Source: Scatophagus argus
Taxonomy: Eukaryota > Chordata > Actinopteri > Scatophagidae
Length of the DNA stretch: 64,000 nucleotides
Direction: 5' to 3'
Assembly (NCBI RefSeq): GCF_020382885.2
Contig: NC_058496.1
Location: forward strand, 23,726,501 to 23,790,500
The notes under the pieces: model-generated
Databases searched by the model: none
What the model was told of the DNA's origin: nothing
Seen by the model: only the letters and a program-made list of their open reading frames with translations
Part shown: in pieces, positions 13,501 through 25,539 of the stretch
How the letters are laid out: the number at the start of each line of letters is the position of its first letter
Position numbering within the stretch: position 1 is the stretch's first letter
Made by a program: the position numbers and the translations under genes

Positions 13501-14098
13501 CTAGAACTGTTTGAGAGATCAGTTGGGTTACCACATCAGTAAAGGTAGGGAGACAGAAACCTCCATTGGCAAAGTCATTTTTAAAGCTTCTGAAAAGTTG
13601 TATCTCCCAAGAATCACCACTTTGTCTTTCACAGGAGGGTCAGATCTGAGGACACTGATGTCTAGCTTTATTATTTCCACCTTCATCATTTCTGCTCAGC
13701 TAAGTGGCAAACAAGTCTTCATGTCTCAGCCTTCCTTAAGGTGCTGTCATGGTTATGTAAGTACAGACCTATAATTTGTGTTTCCATAGACAACGGAAAG
13801 GCTTTAGATGAAGAAATAATGGGGGGCTTTAATATGAACAAGTAACAGGGAATTAAATGTGTTAAACACTGAATTAGCAGAGCTTTTTAGTGTCTTCTTC
13901 AATCATACTACAGGGAGGAAGAGTACCCACAGCTAGAGAGAGATTTTAGATGGGGAGCTGCACCATGTCATCAGTTAAAGACACACAGTCATGTGGGTAG
14001 CCTTGTTGTAATAGAAATTCAAACCGTGTTATAGAGTAAAAATGAGTAAAGCCAAGCTAGCACATGTATATGGAAAAGCCCCATAAGTCTGCCTTTGC
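10501..14098. other. Intergenic with simple repeats, no gene seen
   Basis: Holds a CTTA tandem (10668-10688), a 24-bp AT palindrome (10692-10715), a CA-rich patch (11445-11555), a G run with a hairpin (11723-11772) and an A run (12762-12777). Open frames around 11475-11912 are produced by the low-complexity CA/G tracts. No gene is supported. Confidence 0.5.
11723..11772. repeat. G18 homopolymer followed by a 12-bp hairpin
   Basis: 18 consecutive G at 11723-11740 abut a perfect inverted repeat. The arms are tgccttgaggaa (11741-11752) and ttcctcaaggca (11761-11772), with an 8-nt loop. The hairpin lacks a following U run, so it is not a bacterial-type terminator. Its function, if any, is unknown. 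Confidence 0.8.
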
Positions 14099-14171
14099 GG
14101 GCCAGTGGCGCAATGGATAACGCGTCTGACTACGGATCAGAAGATTCTAGGTTCGACTCCTGGCTGGGGCA
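14099..14171 (+). tRNA. tRNA-Arg(ACG)-like gene, acceptor stem damaged
   Basis: The D arm, anticodon arm, variable loop and T arm match a eukaryotic tRNA-Arg. The anticodon stem TCTGA/TCAGA encloses loop CTACGGA, giving anticodon ACG. The T stem CTAGG/CCTGG (14147-14151 and 14159-14163) encloses TTCGACT, and internal A-box and B-box sequences are intact. The 5' acceptor GGGCCAG (14099-14105) pairs with CTGG at 14164-14167, but the next two positions are G-G mismatches because the sequence runs straight into a SINE head. The acceptor stem is therefore broken and mature tRNA is unlikely. Best read as a tRNA pseudogene, or as the extra head of a composite SINE. Confidence 0.75.
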
Positions 14172-14437
14172 GTCGTGGATCAGCGGTTAGGGTGTCGGAC
14201 CCGTAACCGGTGGATCGCTGGTTCGATTCCCCGTCCCGGTGTCCATGGCTGAGGTACCCTTGAGCAAGGTACCTAACCCCCACTGCTCCCCGGGCGCTGC
14301 ACGCGGTCGCCCACTGCCCCGGGTTTGCTGTGTGTGTGTGCACGTCACTTGGGTGGGTTAAATGCAGAGAACAAATTTCGTTGGAGTGAGTTCCCTCCAA
14401 TGACAAGATATGTCACTTTCCTTTTCCTTTCCTTTTA
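14168..14437 (+). mobile_element. tRNA-derived SINE (V-SINE-like)
   Basis: The head begins ggcagtcgtgg and resembles tRNA-Ser, with a B box ggttcgattcc at 14220-14230. A body with the fish SINE core ccttgagcaaggtacc follows, then ttaaatgcagagaacaaatt, a LINE2-type 3' tail. It ends in a pyrimidine tail ctttccttttcctttcc. The first TTTT downstream of the tRNA-Arg start is at 14422-14425, so Pol III could transcribe tRNA and SINE as one unit. The V-SINE family name is from recollection of the core and tail, not a database match. Confidence 0.75.
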
Positions 14438-15984
14438 GTGGGTTCATCTCTCACTCCCCACTCTCTCAGAGAAGACTGAAGACTTTTAATCTCTGTCCAT
14501 ACTATGTGGGCCCCACTACAGTTGCACCATGTGGGAAGTTGAGATCAGTTAAGACTATAAGCTGCAAAAAAACTTTTTATTCAGACATTTAAAGAACCAA
14601 TGGACCCACAGCTCAAAGGGCTGCACCTATACTCAGAGAATCTAGAGTTATAGTATGCAACTAATATTTGTAATTTCAGCTTTGTGTAGGCTCTGCCCCC
14701 TAAGGCAATCATTAGTAAGATAATGAAACAGTCACAAGCACAAACACACCCACTTCACATGAAGTTGAAGATCCTGGGTACGGATTCAAATTCCTGGACC
14801 AAGTGTGAAAACTGTGACAGACCCAGGACCATTCTTCTGGACCCCACCCAGCTGTGACAGCAGCTTTCACACTCAAACAATTGTTCTAAATTCTCTCAGC
14901 CTCAAGTTCAGTCAGGCGGATTGTGAAAACGCCGTTTGAGAGCCATCACACCTACACTTTATTTTCCTGGAAGAATTGACTTTGTTATTTGATTCGTTTA
15001 GGTTCTCACTAGCGAACCAGAGCTTGAGAACAAATTTGTATAGAGACCAGATAGAGCTTTAGTAACATGTTATTCCACACAGTTAGATGGTCCCTGTTCA
15101 ACCATTGGTGCCCAGAGACACTGACCAACTATCTAGCCAATGTTTCCTTCTTATTTGCATACATGGAGACATGTCTTGTTGGTCCTTGGCTTGGAAAATA
15201 AGCAAAAATGTTTGCAGGCTGGAAAGCTAGTTAGGTAAGCAGCTGCAGCGTATGAAAAAAGTACTGGTGAATGTCAAGATACAATCATTATCCACCAATG
15301 TCAGTGCTTACAGACCCAGGAACCATGTTAAGAGCTCAGGAGCCTTACCTCTGGTTTGACCCAAGGAACCAGGGTTTCAATTTACTTCCTCAGTCATGGT
15401 TCTGGGTCCCAAAAACTTTTCAGGTGTAGATATAGAGGTTAAAAGCTAACAGGTGACCAGGATTTTGTTGTCAGTGTTCAGTGTACAATTTGTTGATTTT
15501 GTTTTTAATGATTGTTAAGCACTTTGGAAATCTGGTTTCTGAACTTGACTGTGCCGGCATGTGAGACAGGAGCAGGGAAACTTAACTGAACTTAAATGAA
15601 GTGCAGATGCCATATGAAGCTGCTGGTTTGATGCTGGAATCTCTATCACCAGTAATCAAAGTGTGGTAGGGGGATACTTTGGTAAGCTTTATTCTTTTTA
15701 TACCTTATGAATGTAAACAATAGTGCTGTACCATTTTCATTTTGATTAAGCCACAGCATGCAATGAATGTAATATGTGAGTATTAGTTGGTATTGTTGGC
15801 AACGCTGTTGACACATGTGATATTATATTTAGCGGCTGCACTTATTTGACTCATTTCAAGCTGACATCAACACCATGTGATGTTTTGCGTCTAATGGAAA
15901 TGGACAGGAAACCACAACCCATTCAGCTCTCTTCCAGTATTATAAGGTGGATATTTACTGTAATCTTCCAAAATGTGCCATTGT
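14438..15984. other. Intergenic, nothing recognised
   Basis: Non-coding sequence without recognisable exons, RNA genes or strong repeats. Confidence 0.5.
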
Positions 15985-16031
15985 GCATTTCCCTTTGGGA
16001 TGAATAAAGTATCTATCTATCCATCTATCTA
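15985..16031 (+). mobile_element. LINE 3' tail with TCTA repeat
   Basis: The pattern is catttccctttgggatgaa, then taaagtatctatctat and a short TCTA repeat. This is the standard 3' end of a fish non-LTR retrotransposon. Only the tail can be defined; the upstream body is too diverged to delimit. A second copy lies at 18783-18829. Confidence 0.6.
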
Positions 16032-16410
16032 AAGATTTCTCAGTCTCAGTGTCCACATTGTCTCTACAAATCTGTTTAATATAACCACTATCAGACTTTT
16101 TATTAGAATTTTTACTGTTCTCCAGATGTGGAGGGACACCAAAGGAAAATGCGTGAATATAGAGTTCCTGACGTAGTTCCTGAGTTAAGTTTGTGTGGCT
16201 CTTTGGTACCTACAACTATTTGGTCGAAAAGGGACAATCATGGCTCGCTGCCCCTGCCGGCTCAGCCGTCAATCACACAAGTACACCAGCCCGCTCGCTG
16301 GGAGGACTGGAGCCTGTGGAAGGGTGACGCATTGTTCACACTCGACCAAACAAACCCAACAGAGGTAGAAAATGTTAGGTGATCTGAACGCAGTGTTACT
16401 GTCGGTTTGT

Positions 16411-16640
16411 TTCTCTCTCCCTCTTTCTTCCCATCTCTCCTCTTCTCTCTCTCTCTCTCTCTGTCTCTCTTTCTATCTTTCTCTTTGTAGTTGGAGCACC
16501 AGAAGCTGTGGAGAGAAGAGTCCAAGCCAGCCAACAAAGCTATTGAGCATTTCTCCCCCTCCTCCCCTCCCTCACTCTCTCTCTCTCTCTCCAACCCTCT
16601 CTTTCTCTCTCTGTCTCTCCTTCTCTCCCTCTGTTCAGGC
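16411..16640. repeat. Polypyrimidine (CT)n-rich tracts
   Basis: Long CT-repeat segments at 16439-16485 and 16571-16632 are separated by unique sequence. They produce a spurious 187-codon open frame (16372-16935) rich in Ser and Leu that has no protein features. Confidence 0.8.
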
Positions 16641-18080
16641 CTTGCTGTGTTTTTGGCAGTTACTACTGACCATCATGAACGTCATTGCCAATTTTTGTGA
16701 AAACTGGCACATATGGCAGCTGAAGTGCCATATGCCATACAGAATATTTTTTGGCCGTTTCCCCCATTTGTATAATCGCTGGATCCGGTATAAAAGTGCC
16801 TCATTATTAATTCATTCCTTCCCAGTTTTTTTTTTCCTTTTCATTTCCCCTCTGTGTTCTTTTCTCTTTTTTTCTCATTTTCCTTCATTTTTTCAGATCC
16901 ATTTGATGTCTATGAGGACGGCAAAGACAAGTTAATTTAATGTGCAGTGTGGGGATTAAAGCATTTGGTTAATTCAAAGCTAAATGTAGGGATTACTGCT
17001 AGTGCCGAAGTCCGTCTTCATGCATGTATCTTGTTTGTATTCAAAACTACTATAGCACAAATTAGGTTTTAAATGCCTTGCATCAGAACTTGGTTCATTG
17101 GTTTATTGTAACAAACCCAATGCTGATCACATTCGATGGCTGAAAAGTTACTTTACATTTTTTTCTTGATGGAATTTACAGATTGAGTCAACACGTAGCA
17201 TCTTTTAAAGGACTGGAACTCGTGTTCTTCTATTGTCTTCTATTGTCTAATGAAAATACCAAAACCAAAAATGTTCTCTCACTACTTTTTTATTTCTTTA
17301 TAAAGTCTGTGGCTCTCAGCTCCAAGCAAATTGATTCCTGCTGAAGGCTTAAATCTGTGATAAGAGCTCATTACTATAGTTTAAACGGCTCAGTAATTTC
17401 TTGAAATACTTGGGTGTTGTATTTTGTAGGAAACATTATTCAAACAGGACTCAGTACTGCATTTGGGAATTATTTTCAGCAGCGGATTAATACAATGATG
17501 CTCTGTTGAGTATCTTTGGCAGCAGTGCATTATTTGTGGGACTGGTTCAAAATAAACTACAATGTGTGCGTTCATGGTACTGAAGGAATCACCCAGTGCA
17601 ACACTGTGCCTCACTTATGTGTTTTTAATAGTTTTTGTACAACAATGGAGCTTCATACAGAGGATATATCAGGCACCGGATACACACACAGCACTCATTA
17701 GGATACATTCATCGTTGTCTTTTTCGTGGGATTTGTTGAGAAACAGAAAAAAACCGTCTCCATAAAATCTGAACTTTAAAACTGACAAAGGAACGTTAAA
17801 ATTGTTCCTTTATTTATATATTGATAAATTTGGCTCTTACTTAACCACTCAGCATTCCACATGTGCCAACATGCAAAAACCACATCATTTTCTGTGTGAC
17901 AGAAGAGGATTTAAACAGCTCATTTAAGAGCTATCCTGAACGGGCTGAAGGTTGAGTCACTGTTGTGTTATATCACTGAGAGTGAGTAGCACGCCTGACA
18001 TTTATTTATATAAACTTATGATGAAATGACACAAAATGTCTTTGTGCTGCTGCCTGTGCTTCCTCCTCTGTCTCACATGA
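16641..18080. other. Intergenic, nothing recognised
   Basis: Non-coding. Contains T-rich runs near 16829-16895 and a short tandem of ttctattgtc near 17226-17248. Confidence 0.5.
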
Positions 18081-18560
18081 ACAGCTCTCACATTCTTCTT
18101 CCACTATGTCTCCGTCTCCTTGTGTGCGTCTCTCTTTCTTTCTTTGCCACTCGCACACAAACATCCCACACTTCCTCTTTGCTTTTGCCTCAGAGTTGCT
18201 GCCTTTCTCTTCCCTCTCCTCTTCTGCCCTCCATTGGAAAGAGACTGGAAGGTCTACGCTGACTCCACAGTCTTGTCTCAGTGTTCGTCCATTATCACAT
18301 CAGTTTGTCTTCTCCAACTCTGCCGTTTGGACTGTGTTTACAACAACTCCACTTGGAGCCAGAGTCTTCCTGTTCAGTCATTCAAACAATCATGATGTCA
18401 CTAATAGACGGGTCCAAAATCACTCTTTTAATCACTCTTTGACTAACAAACAGTCAGTAGTCAGTGCATTCCCAGTCTAGTTTATGAAGTCTAGTGACCC
18501 CTCATCGTCAAAGGTTGTGAGCTGCGAGCAGGACAAGCATACAGCTCTCACATTCTTCTT
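18081..18560. repeat. 440-bp segment flanked by a 20-bp perfect direct repeat
   Basis: The 20-mer acagctctcacattcttctt occurs at 18081-18100 and again at 18541-18560. The 440 bp between are CT-rich at the 5' end and unique after that. The arrangement is what a target-site duplication around an insertion would look like, but the insert has no poly(A), tRNA head or terminal inverted repeat that I can see. A tandem duplication relic is the alternative. Confidence 0.6.
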
Positions 18561-18782
18561 TCTTTTTCAGATTATTATTATTTTGAGAGACAGTTAAAAA
18601 AAAATATATACAATTTCTTAAAAACAATAAGCAATAAGCAAAACGGACACAATTTGTGTAACAAAGCTTCTTATTTTGCAAATCATCTTGTGATGTTGTG
18701 GGTGCATCCCCTTTCCTCAAGCTTTTGGAATCACTCTCTATCACACAGCGTGAATGGCTTTCATATTGAATTAATTATTATT

Positions 18783-18829
18783 GAATTTCCCTCTGGATCA
18801 ATAAAGTATCTATCTATCTATCTATCTAT
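18783..18829 (+). mobile_element. LINE 3' tail with TCTA repeat
   Basis: Starts gaatttccctctggatca, continues ataaagtatc and ends in a run of tcta units. Same tail type as 15985-16031. The body upstream is not identifiable, so this is a 5'-truncated or decayed copy. Confidence 0.65.
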
Positions 18830-21800
18830 TTGGTTAATTAGTGGATGTAGAAAACACATTGTCTTATTTTTTTCCAATGTCACACCAAGAAATTAAAATT
18901 CAGACACCAAACATACATCCTTATCAGATCAGCTAAATGCAAAAAAGTGGGATTTCATCAATAACTTGTCACCTATTCCATAACTTGTAAAAGTGTGTTG
19001 TTGTTAACAGCTTGCTATTAAACAGCAAGCATTTCCACAACGTTGCACCAGTGTAAAACAGGATCTCGTGGCTTCAGGTTTCACTTGAGGCTCTTTACAC
19101 GAACACTCTGGCCCTGGTACTGCAGCCATGCTACAGAGTACGATCCGCACAGCACGGATGTGTTTATGCTTACGGCTGTCCACACAAGTACCACTTCTAC
19201 TGAGCATACTGAGCTGTACAAGCAGCAGTCTCACACTTGTTTATTTAATTTATCAAAGACAATCCATTGCATTAGCAGGAAGAAGAGCCCATGCTATGGA
19301 CACTACACTTTTTCCGTTCTTCGCGAGAAGTTTGAAGATGCTATGGTGCATAAACTTTTACAGCCACAGCTTAGAAACTCTGATAAATGTAGTACGCTAG
19401 ATGGGAAATAAGGAATGATTTCTAACACAGCCCAGGAATAAATTTACAGTGTAATTATTGTACTTCTAACGTACAATAAGCAAAATAAGCCTAAATTCAT
19501 TTGGTTTCAAAATTACAAACAGACAATGTCCAGTGAAAAAAATCAATGAAAAAATTATAAAAGATTTAACACAACATATATTGAAAATTTGCTCCAAAAT
19601 TTGCCTCCCAGACAGAGAGTGACAGCCTACAACAGATAAATAAATAAAAATGAAATGAAAAATGCATTGGTATTGAATTTTATCCAGTTTGTACATCAGT
19701 GTGTAAACAAACATCCCCTTTACACTCCACACAGAACCTTGCCTACTTCCTACTCCAACCACCCATAGAAGGTAAATGTAAAATATTAACAATCAAACTT
19801 CAACATTGATATCAAATTGAACTTTTATTTAAAGTTAAGTGAACTGTGTGGCAGGCAAACAGAATAAGAATGTTTTAATAAACAATTTTAGTTTTGTACA
19901 GTTTGATAAAAATGCCTTTTCTTTATCAGAAAGTGTCTGCTTTACACACATCCAGTACGAGCTGTGGGGTACAACTGCACACTTTGACTAAATCAGCTGG
20001 GGGTTCACTGCCTTGCTGAAAGGTGAAATAAGGCCCAGAGGATCCTTGGCTTTGGAACCAGCAACAAAGGAGAGTGTAACATAAGTACTTTGGCTGTTTT
20101 ATAAAGGAACAAAGTGCCTTCTATTCCATCTATTTTATTTCTGAGTGTGTAGGGGTGTACCGCATGTGTGTGTATGGCTGTGCTGGACCATTAAAAAAAA
20201 CATATTCCACTCCACGTATCAAAGAGGAGGGAGATTTATTAAACAGCTTTGTTGGAAACAATGACTGTCAACATGCCCAAAGCTGAGGACTTTGACGTCT
20301 GGGTGAATATCTATGTTTTTCCTGTGATGTGTTTACCCAGCGAAGATCAATGCATTAGTCTCCAGAGCTGCTTTTTTTTTTTTTTTTACAAATCACCTAA
20401 TATTAAATGAGACGCGTTGACAGTAGATCCCGGACGCAGCACTGCCAGTGTCTGCTGAAATCCATTTGGAAAACCTTTTGTTGTCGTTCTTGTGGATATG
20501 TGGAATGAAAGGGAGGGGAATTAACTTATCATTACTGCAGAATTTTGCACCACAAGGAGAAGATTAAAGATAAAAGTTTAGTTTAGTTGCTTAGGTTTTC
20601 ATAACGAAATATTCAAGAATGCCTGTTGAGCCATGATAAAAATATGATCCTGTCAGAAACCCTCTTTATAATTGATAGCACGGCATTTCTAAACAGAAGA
20701 TTGTTCCCACAAAATACTGCATGATAAAGGTGAATTAATTATGGTGTGGGCATCGGCCTGCTTTCCTCATGCACTATTTACTCAGCAGGTAAGCTGACCT
20801 CATTGGAGCTTCAGTTGGTTAACTCAGAAAAAAAGTCACCAACTGTTTATAATGTCAGTGTTCATTTTTTGAAGCCTCATGCTAATTGTCCTGGCTGTTG
20901 TTCCTGCTGGTTTTGCACAAAGCTAGTCATTTTTAGCTGTACCAGTTGTTCCAAGCAGTTTATTTTTGCCATGTCACATACATAACTGTTAAAGATGCAA
21001 TGAGTGACATGTATGTAATAATCTTAATTTAAAACATTCAAATTTTTAACAAAATCTTTGTTGTTGCAAAGATGTCTATTGAAATTCATATGCTATCCAG
21101 CTATTCCTGGCCTTTTCTGTCTCGTAATAAGATACAATCACTTTGCACCTCAAGAGGTTACAACTCCCTGTAGCCTCTGCTGGGACATGTAAGACAAGAG
21201 TCAGAGTCCTGCTCAGAGACCCTGTAAATCACCTCACAACTGTATTCCCTGTCATTGAAGTGGCCTCAGGTGGCCTCAGTGGCTGAGTTTGGTCCTGGTT
21301 CTGATCATGTTCACCAGGAGGTTGTTAAACCTGGTTCTGTTGCTCTTAGTGTATAAAGAGCAGTAGTTAGTGGTTACTCTGGTGATTTGCTGCTCCTTAT
21401 TTGTTTGGAGTGACCTTCGACAGGTGGCAAATTCCTACATACTGAACCTTGAATAAATCACTCTATAGTTAAGATATTGTTATGTTTAAGGAACAAAAGC
21501 ACTCGGTTATGCTTAAAGAACGATTGTAGTTACAGTTTTGTTTTGGTTTGTTTTTTAAAAAACATGAAAATCATACCCATCACCTGGACCCTTACTTTTC
21601 ACATAGCCAGCATAAAGGGAACCTGCAGTGGCACTGAGAGTTAGTTGGGTGTAAGTCATACATTAAGTACAGTATCATCTAATAACAGGCTAAATCTCAG
21701 GCACACTGGACAGCTTTATCTGTGTTGAGCTCAACCAAACTTGTCACCAGTTTCTTGACAACTTTTCTGTTGTTATCTTGTGGCTCCAGCACAGGGTGAT

Positions 21801-22560
21801 GATGTTCACACTCTTGATCCTGCTTTCAAATCTCATATTGGCTTTATTCTTTTCCCAACTAGGAAAACAGCAGAACACCAGACCCGCTTGAATTGATAAA
21901 AATATTGGAGGTGTGGACAGTGACTCAGAGGTCTGGAACCAGGCTGACATCGAGCATCATAAACCATACTAACTATACTTTACTAAATGTTACCCTGCAA
22001 AAATTCTAAACACAACTAGATAATCACCTAAAGATAGGAGTAACATAGAAGTAATGTATATTAACATTGAAATTATTAAAGCTAGCATGCTACCATTAGC
22101 ATTTAAGGCTGAAGTCTACAACTAAGATTACAGCTCAGATTAATGAAAGTTTATCTCAGACTGATAGTGTAGAGCTGACTCTAACATGGCCAAAATTAAA
22201 CTTTGATTTAGACTGCAAACCAAACTTTTTTAATTGCAGGCCATACTTCCACTCTTAATTTATTAATTCAGTTCATCGCTGTGATCCTTGCCTGATCATA
22301 TGTTACTTTTTCTCTCTGAACAGCTCTCAGTCTCTCTCGCGTGCTCAACAAAGTCAGCTCTTCAGTAATGAAATATGAGAGTGCTGATTTCATAGTCTTT
22401 GCCTGGAATGGACCTGAAATGTGAAGAAACTGAAGGGAGTGGTGCTCAGGAAACATTTTACAGCTGTCAAGCTATCCAGATGATTCAGACAAACTGCTCC
22501 TCTGTGAATCTCTGTCTGTGAAACTCACACATACACAAACTCTCATAACGTCACACACGC
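18830..22560. other. Intergenic, no gene seen
   Basis: AT-rich non-coding DNA. Contains a 10-bp direct repeat gtggcctcag near 21260-21279. A T16 run (about 20373-20388) sits inside a low-repeat block at 20220-20480 that might be conserved regulatory sequence. No exon or RNA gene is supported. Confidence 0.45.
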
Positions 22561-22580
22561 CCTCTCTCTCTCTCTCTGTG

Positions 22581-22617
<37 letters not shown>
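22561..22617. repeat. CT then CA dinucleotide microsatellite
   Basis: A short (CT)n run at 22562-22577 is followed by (CA)n at 22581-22616. Simple sequence, likely polymorphic in length. Confidence 0.9.
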
Positions 22618-22622
<5 letters not shown>

Positions 22623-24829
22623 TCTACATTTCTTGCATGAGATATTTTAACTAACTTGTTAAACCTGCACAGCTTGTATTTTTCATCGTTACTTTCTTAA
22701 GATTTCAGTGCATAAACTGAACTTAGACTTTACAAAATAATAATTTAAAAAAGATGAGAGAATCGCAAACTGCTATTAGAATGAAAAACCAACCGACACA
22801 TAATCACATAATACAGCAGTATTCAAATAGGATGCCTGAAAAATGCTGTTTTTGCAACTTACTATGATTTCTTGAATAAGAAATTTATCTGAATGGAAAT
22901 TTCTACAGCACACAGTTTCATGTTTCCCATTACATGATCTTTCTTACTGGTAAAATTGAACTTCTATGATTATGTCAATAAGCAAACAGGAAAACGTTCT
23001 GAAATGAGAAAACTACAAACAAAATTTTGTATGTATTTGTTGCATTTTATCTATTTTGACAGGCAACAAGGAGTCAGGAGTTAATGTATTTTGTATAACA
23101 TAGCATGGTATCACTTCCATAATTTTGCATGGACATATTTATAGATAAAGTTTTGGTTTTTTTTAACAATGAAAATCATTTTACCAAATTAGATGAAAAT
23201 CCTGAAAGAGTTGGTGTGAACAATTCTTCACAAACACAGAGTGCAAAGCCAGAAAGCAACGTCTCTCACAAGATGTGACAACTATATTTTATCATTCATG
23301 GTTTTGCCTTATGAGTGTGTGTGTGTGTGTGTGTGTGTGAATTTATTCTTTCTCCACAAATTGTTGGTGCACATATTGATCAATCAGACTATGACAGGAT
23401 GCTTCAGCTGATCTGCACTTCACCTGAAACTTGCCTTAACATGCTTCACCCCCCCCCCCATCTGCAATTTTTTTAAATTTTTTTTTTCATTTGTTGTCGT
23501 GGGACTGTGTGGGAGGTTAAGAATTGCTGTCTGACTTTGGAGTAACACAATAAAGGTAACACTGAAGAAGCAGAGAAGAAAATAAAATTGAAGAAAATGT
23601 CAACAGAGAGAGCTTATATGTGTTCATCTGGGCCTGAGCCAATATATTATATACACGTTATTTAAAATATTGTGTCTCATTTATTGTGTTTTGCATTTAA
23701 TTGTGCATTGGATAGCTTCACCTTTCAGCATGTTTTAACTTTCAGCAGATAAGGAGGAAGTGATTTGTTTGAGGGCCTTTTGAAGCACTTTCACTTCATG
23801 CTGCATCATTTTATGAGTTCAGTTTCACTGTCATCTACTGCTGCTAAGTGACTTAACAGCCACGATCAAGCAAAAACAGAACAGCAGTGTGATTTGAGAA
23901 GCAACAGTTTGGAACAACATTTCCCTTTCTTCCATTTCCTTCCTTCTGAGGTGCTCTGAAGCAGGTTGCAAATCTGTAGATTACTGCAACCTTTGACCTC
24001 AGTGTTCATGCATTGCATCACAAGTCTTATGCCAGATTAACTATTAGCATTTGAAACTAGATTTTCAAGCAAAAATAAATAAGTCCAAACTCCTCTTGTT
24101 CTGCCAGCTGCCATTTTTTCTTTTAAATAACAAAGTGTCTTTTAGTGTCTCTAAATTGCAGCATTCGGCAGAAATAGAAATGATTAATAATGAATAGCAC
24201 TTTGTTTAGCTAAATCCAATACACCTGACACGTCAAGTTCATTCAGATGAACAGTCATGTTGACAAGAGTTTAGTCAAATATAATATCTGATAAACATCA
24301 TCCTGTGTTTTGGTTTTCAGACCATTTCCAGAATTTTACACTTTTCCAACCTCAAAAGCTCAATCTGCTCTAATGCAGGAAGATTTAAAAAAAATCATTA
24401 ATGCTTATACACTTTCAGATGTTTGAAGTTGGTTACAGGATGCTGATAGTGTCACTGATTTTTAATTTTTAGATTATCTCACCATTTACTATTAAACAAT
24501 GGATGTATTAGATCATAAGAGGTCCAAATCTTTGGATTTCAAAGGTTTTCTCATTATTACTTGACCAAAAAAATATGGTCATTTACCATGTAGATTAGAG
24601 AGCCTAAAGTCTCCCAATTTAATATCAGCTTTTAAATGGGATACTGACACAAAATGAATAAATGAAGGTTGAAGCAAAGCGTCTCTTAACTAGGCCTACA
24701 TTTCGATGTGCACAAATGCCCACTTACAGAGTGAAAATAAACTGCCGCCATTAGTGCTGGACCTGACCTGAAGATTTTTTTGTCTCCTTTCCATCAAAAT
24801 ATCAGCTGCTGTCTCAATGCAGATTATAC
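22618..24829. other. Intergenic, nothing recognised
   Basis: AT-rich non-coding DNA with a (GT)n microsatellite at 23313-23339 and a C9 run at about 23451-23459. No gene is supported. Confidence 0.5.
23313..23339. repeat. (GT)n microsatellite
   Basis: About 13 GT units in an AT-rich context. Confidence 0.9.
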
Positions 24830-25050
24830 ACTGGCGCCCCCTAAATGAGCCTGACCACAGTACAGACTGGAGCAGCAGCGGCGGTCCGCGGTGAGCCTAC
24901 CCGGGATGTGGAGCTTCTCTGGCCGCGTGCGCAGCCGCCTGGTACGGCGGGGAGGCGCCGGAGGGAGCCCACTGTGTCCGACAAGTCCAAGTCCAAGCAG
25001 TGGGCACACTTCAAATGTGGCTTAAAGTCACAAAGGAAGCCAGTTTAAGC
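24830..25050. other. CpG-rich island upstream of prdm8, possible promoter or 5' exon
   Basis: An abrupt rise in GC and CpG (for example gcggtccgcggtgagcc and cggcggggaggcgccgg) within AT-rich DNA, about 600 bp before the prdm8 leader exon. It contains a donor-like site gcg|gtgagc near 24888-24893. It also has a 39-codon ATG frame at 24906-25025 beginning MWSFSGRVRSRLVRRGG. I do not recognise the peptide. It may be an alternative prdm8 first exon, a divergent promoter, or simply a CpG island with a chance frame. Confidence 0.35.
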
Positions 25051-25285
25051 ATAGATTTACATTAAAGTAGGCTACATCCGCGTGCTACTCTCTTTTTTGT
25101 TTGTTTTGAGGGCAGTTAAAGTGTATTTTTCGAACAAATATAATAACAATAATAATAATCAGGAAATTGACTCGTCCAGCTGAAACAGCATAATATAAAA
25201 ATCCCATTCTTTAAATCTTTAACTGACACTTTATCCGAGTAGCTACAGCCACCAACTATTGTAATTAGAATTACAAAAAAATAAT

Positions 25286-25323
25286 AGGTGGGGGTGGGGT
25301 GGAGGGTCGGGGGGGGGGGGGGG
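25286..25323. repeat. G-rich tract upstream of prdm8
   Basis: Clustered G runs (G5, G4, G3, then about 14 G) within about 40 bp on the + strand, roughly 250 bp before the prdm8 first exon. The spacing fits a G-quadruplex-forming sequence. Confidence 0.75.
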
Positions 25324-25491
25324 TCTTTATCCCTCTGCTCGTCCATAAATCGCATCAAATGACAGTCGGCCAGTGAAGAGTTAAAGGGAGGAGACGGAGA
25401 GTGACACGCCTCATTGGGTAGATTATGTGCCGCAAACAAAAAGTGTGTGTCGGTGTGCCAGTCAGCCAGAGCATCGGGCCCCATCTGCACG

Positions 25492-25538
25492 CCTCTCTCT
25501 CTCACTCTCTCCCCCCTCTCTCTCTCTCTCTCTCTCTC
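25492..25538. repeat. CT-rich microsatellite at the prdm8 promoter
   Basis: Interrupted (CT)n just before the CG-rich leader sequence. CT/GA tracts are common near vertebrate TATA-less start sites, so it may mark the core promoter of prdm8. Confidence 0.75.
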
Positions 25539-25539
25539 C

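Noticed and set aside
14137..14406. 89-codon frame on the - strand
   Set aside because: It lies within the tRNA-Arg/SINE composite and is antisense to it.
16697..16735. Short imperfect hairpin with catatggca arms
   Set aside because: Stem about 11 bp with a bulge; too short and irregular for a miRNA precursor.
16372..16935. 187-codon open frame on the + strand
   Set aside because: It is created by CT-repeat tracts reading Ser/Leu. No domain, and composition changes abruptly outside the repeats.
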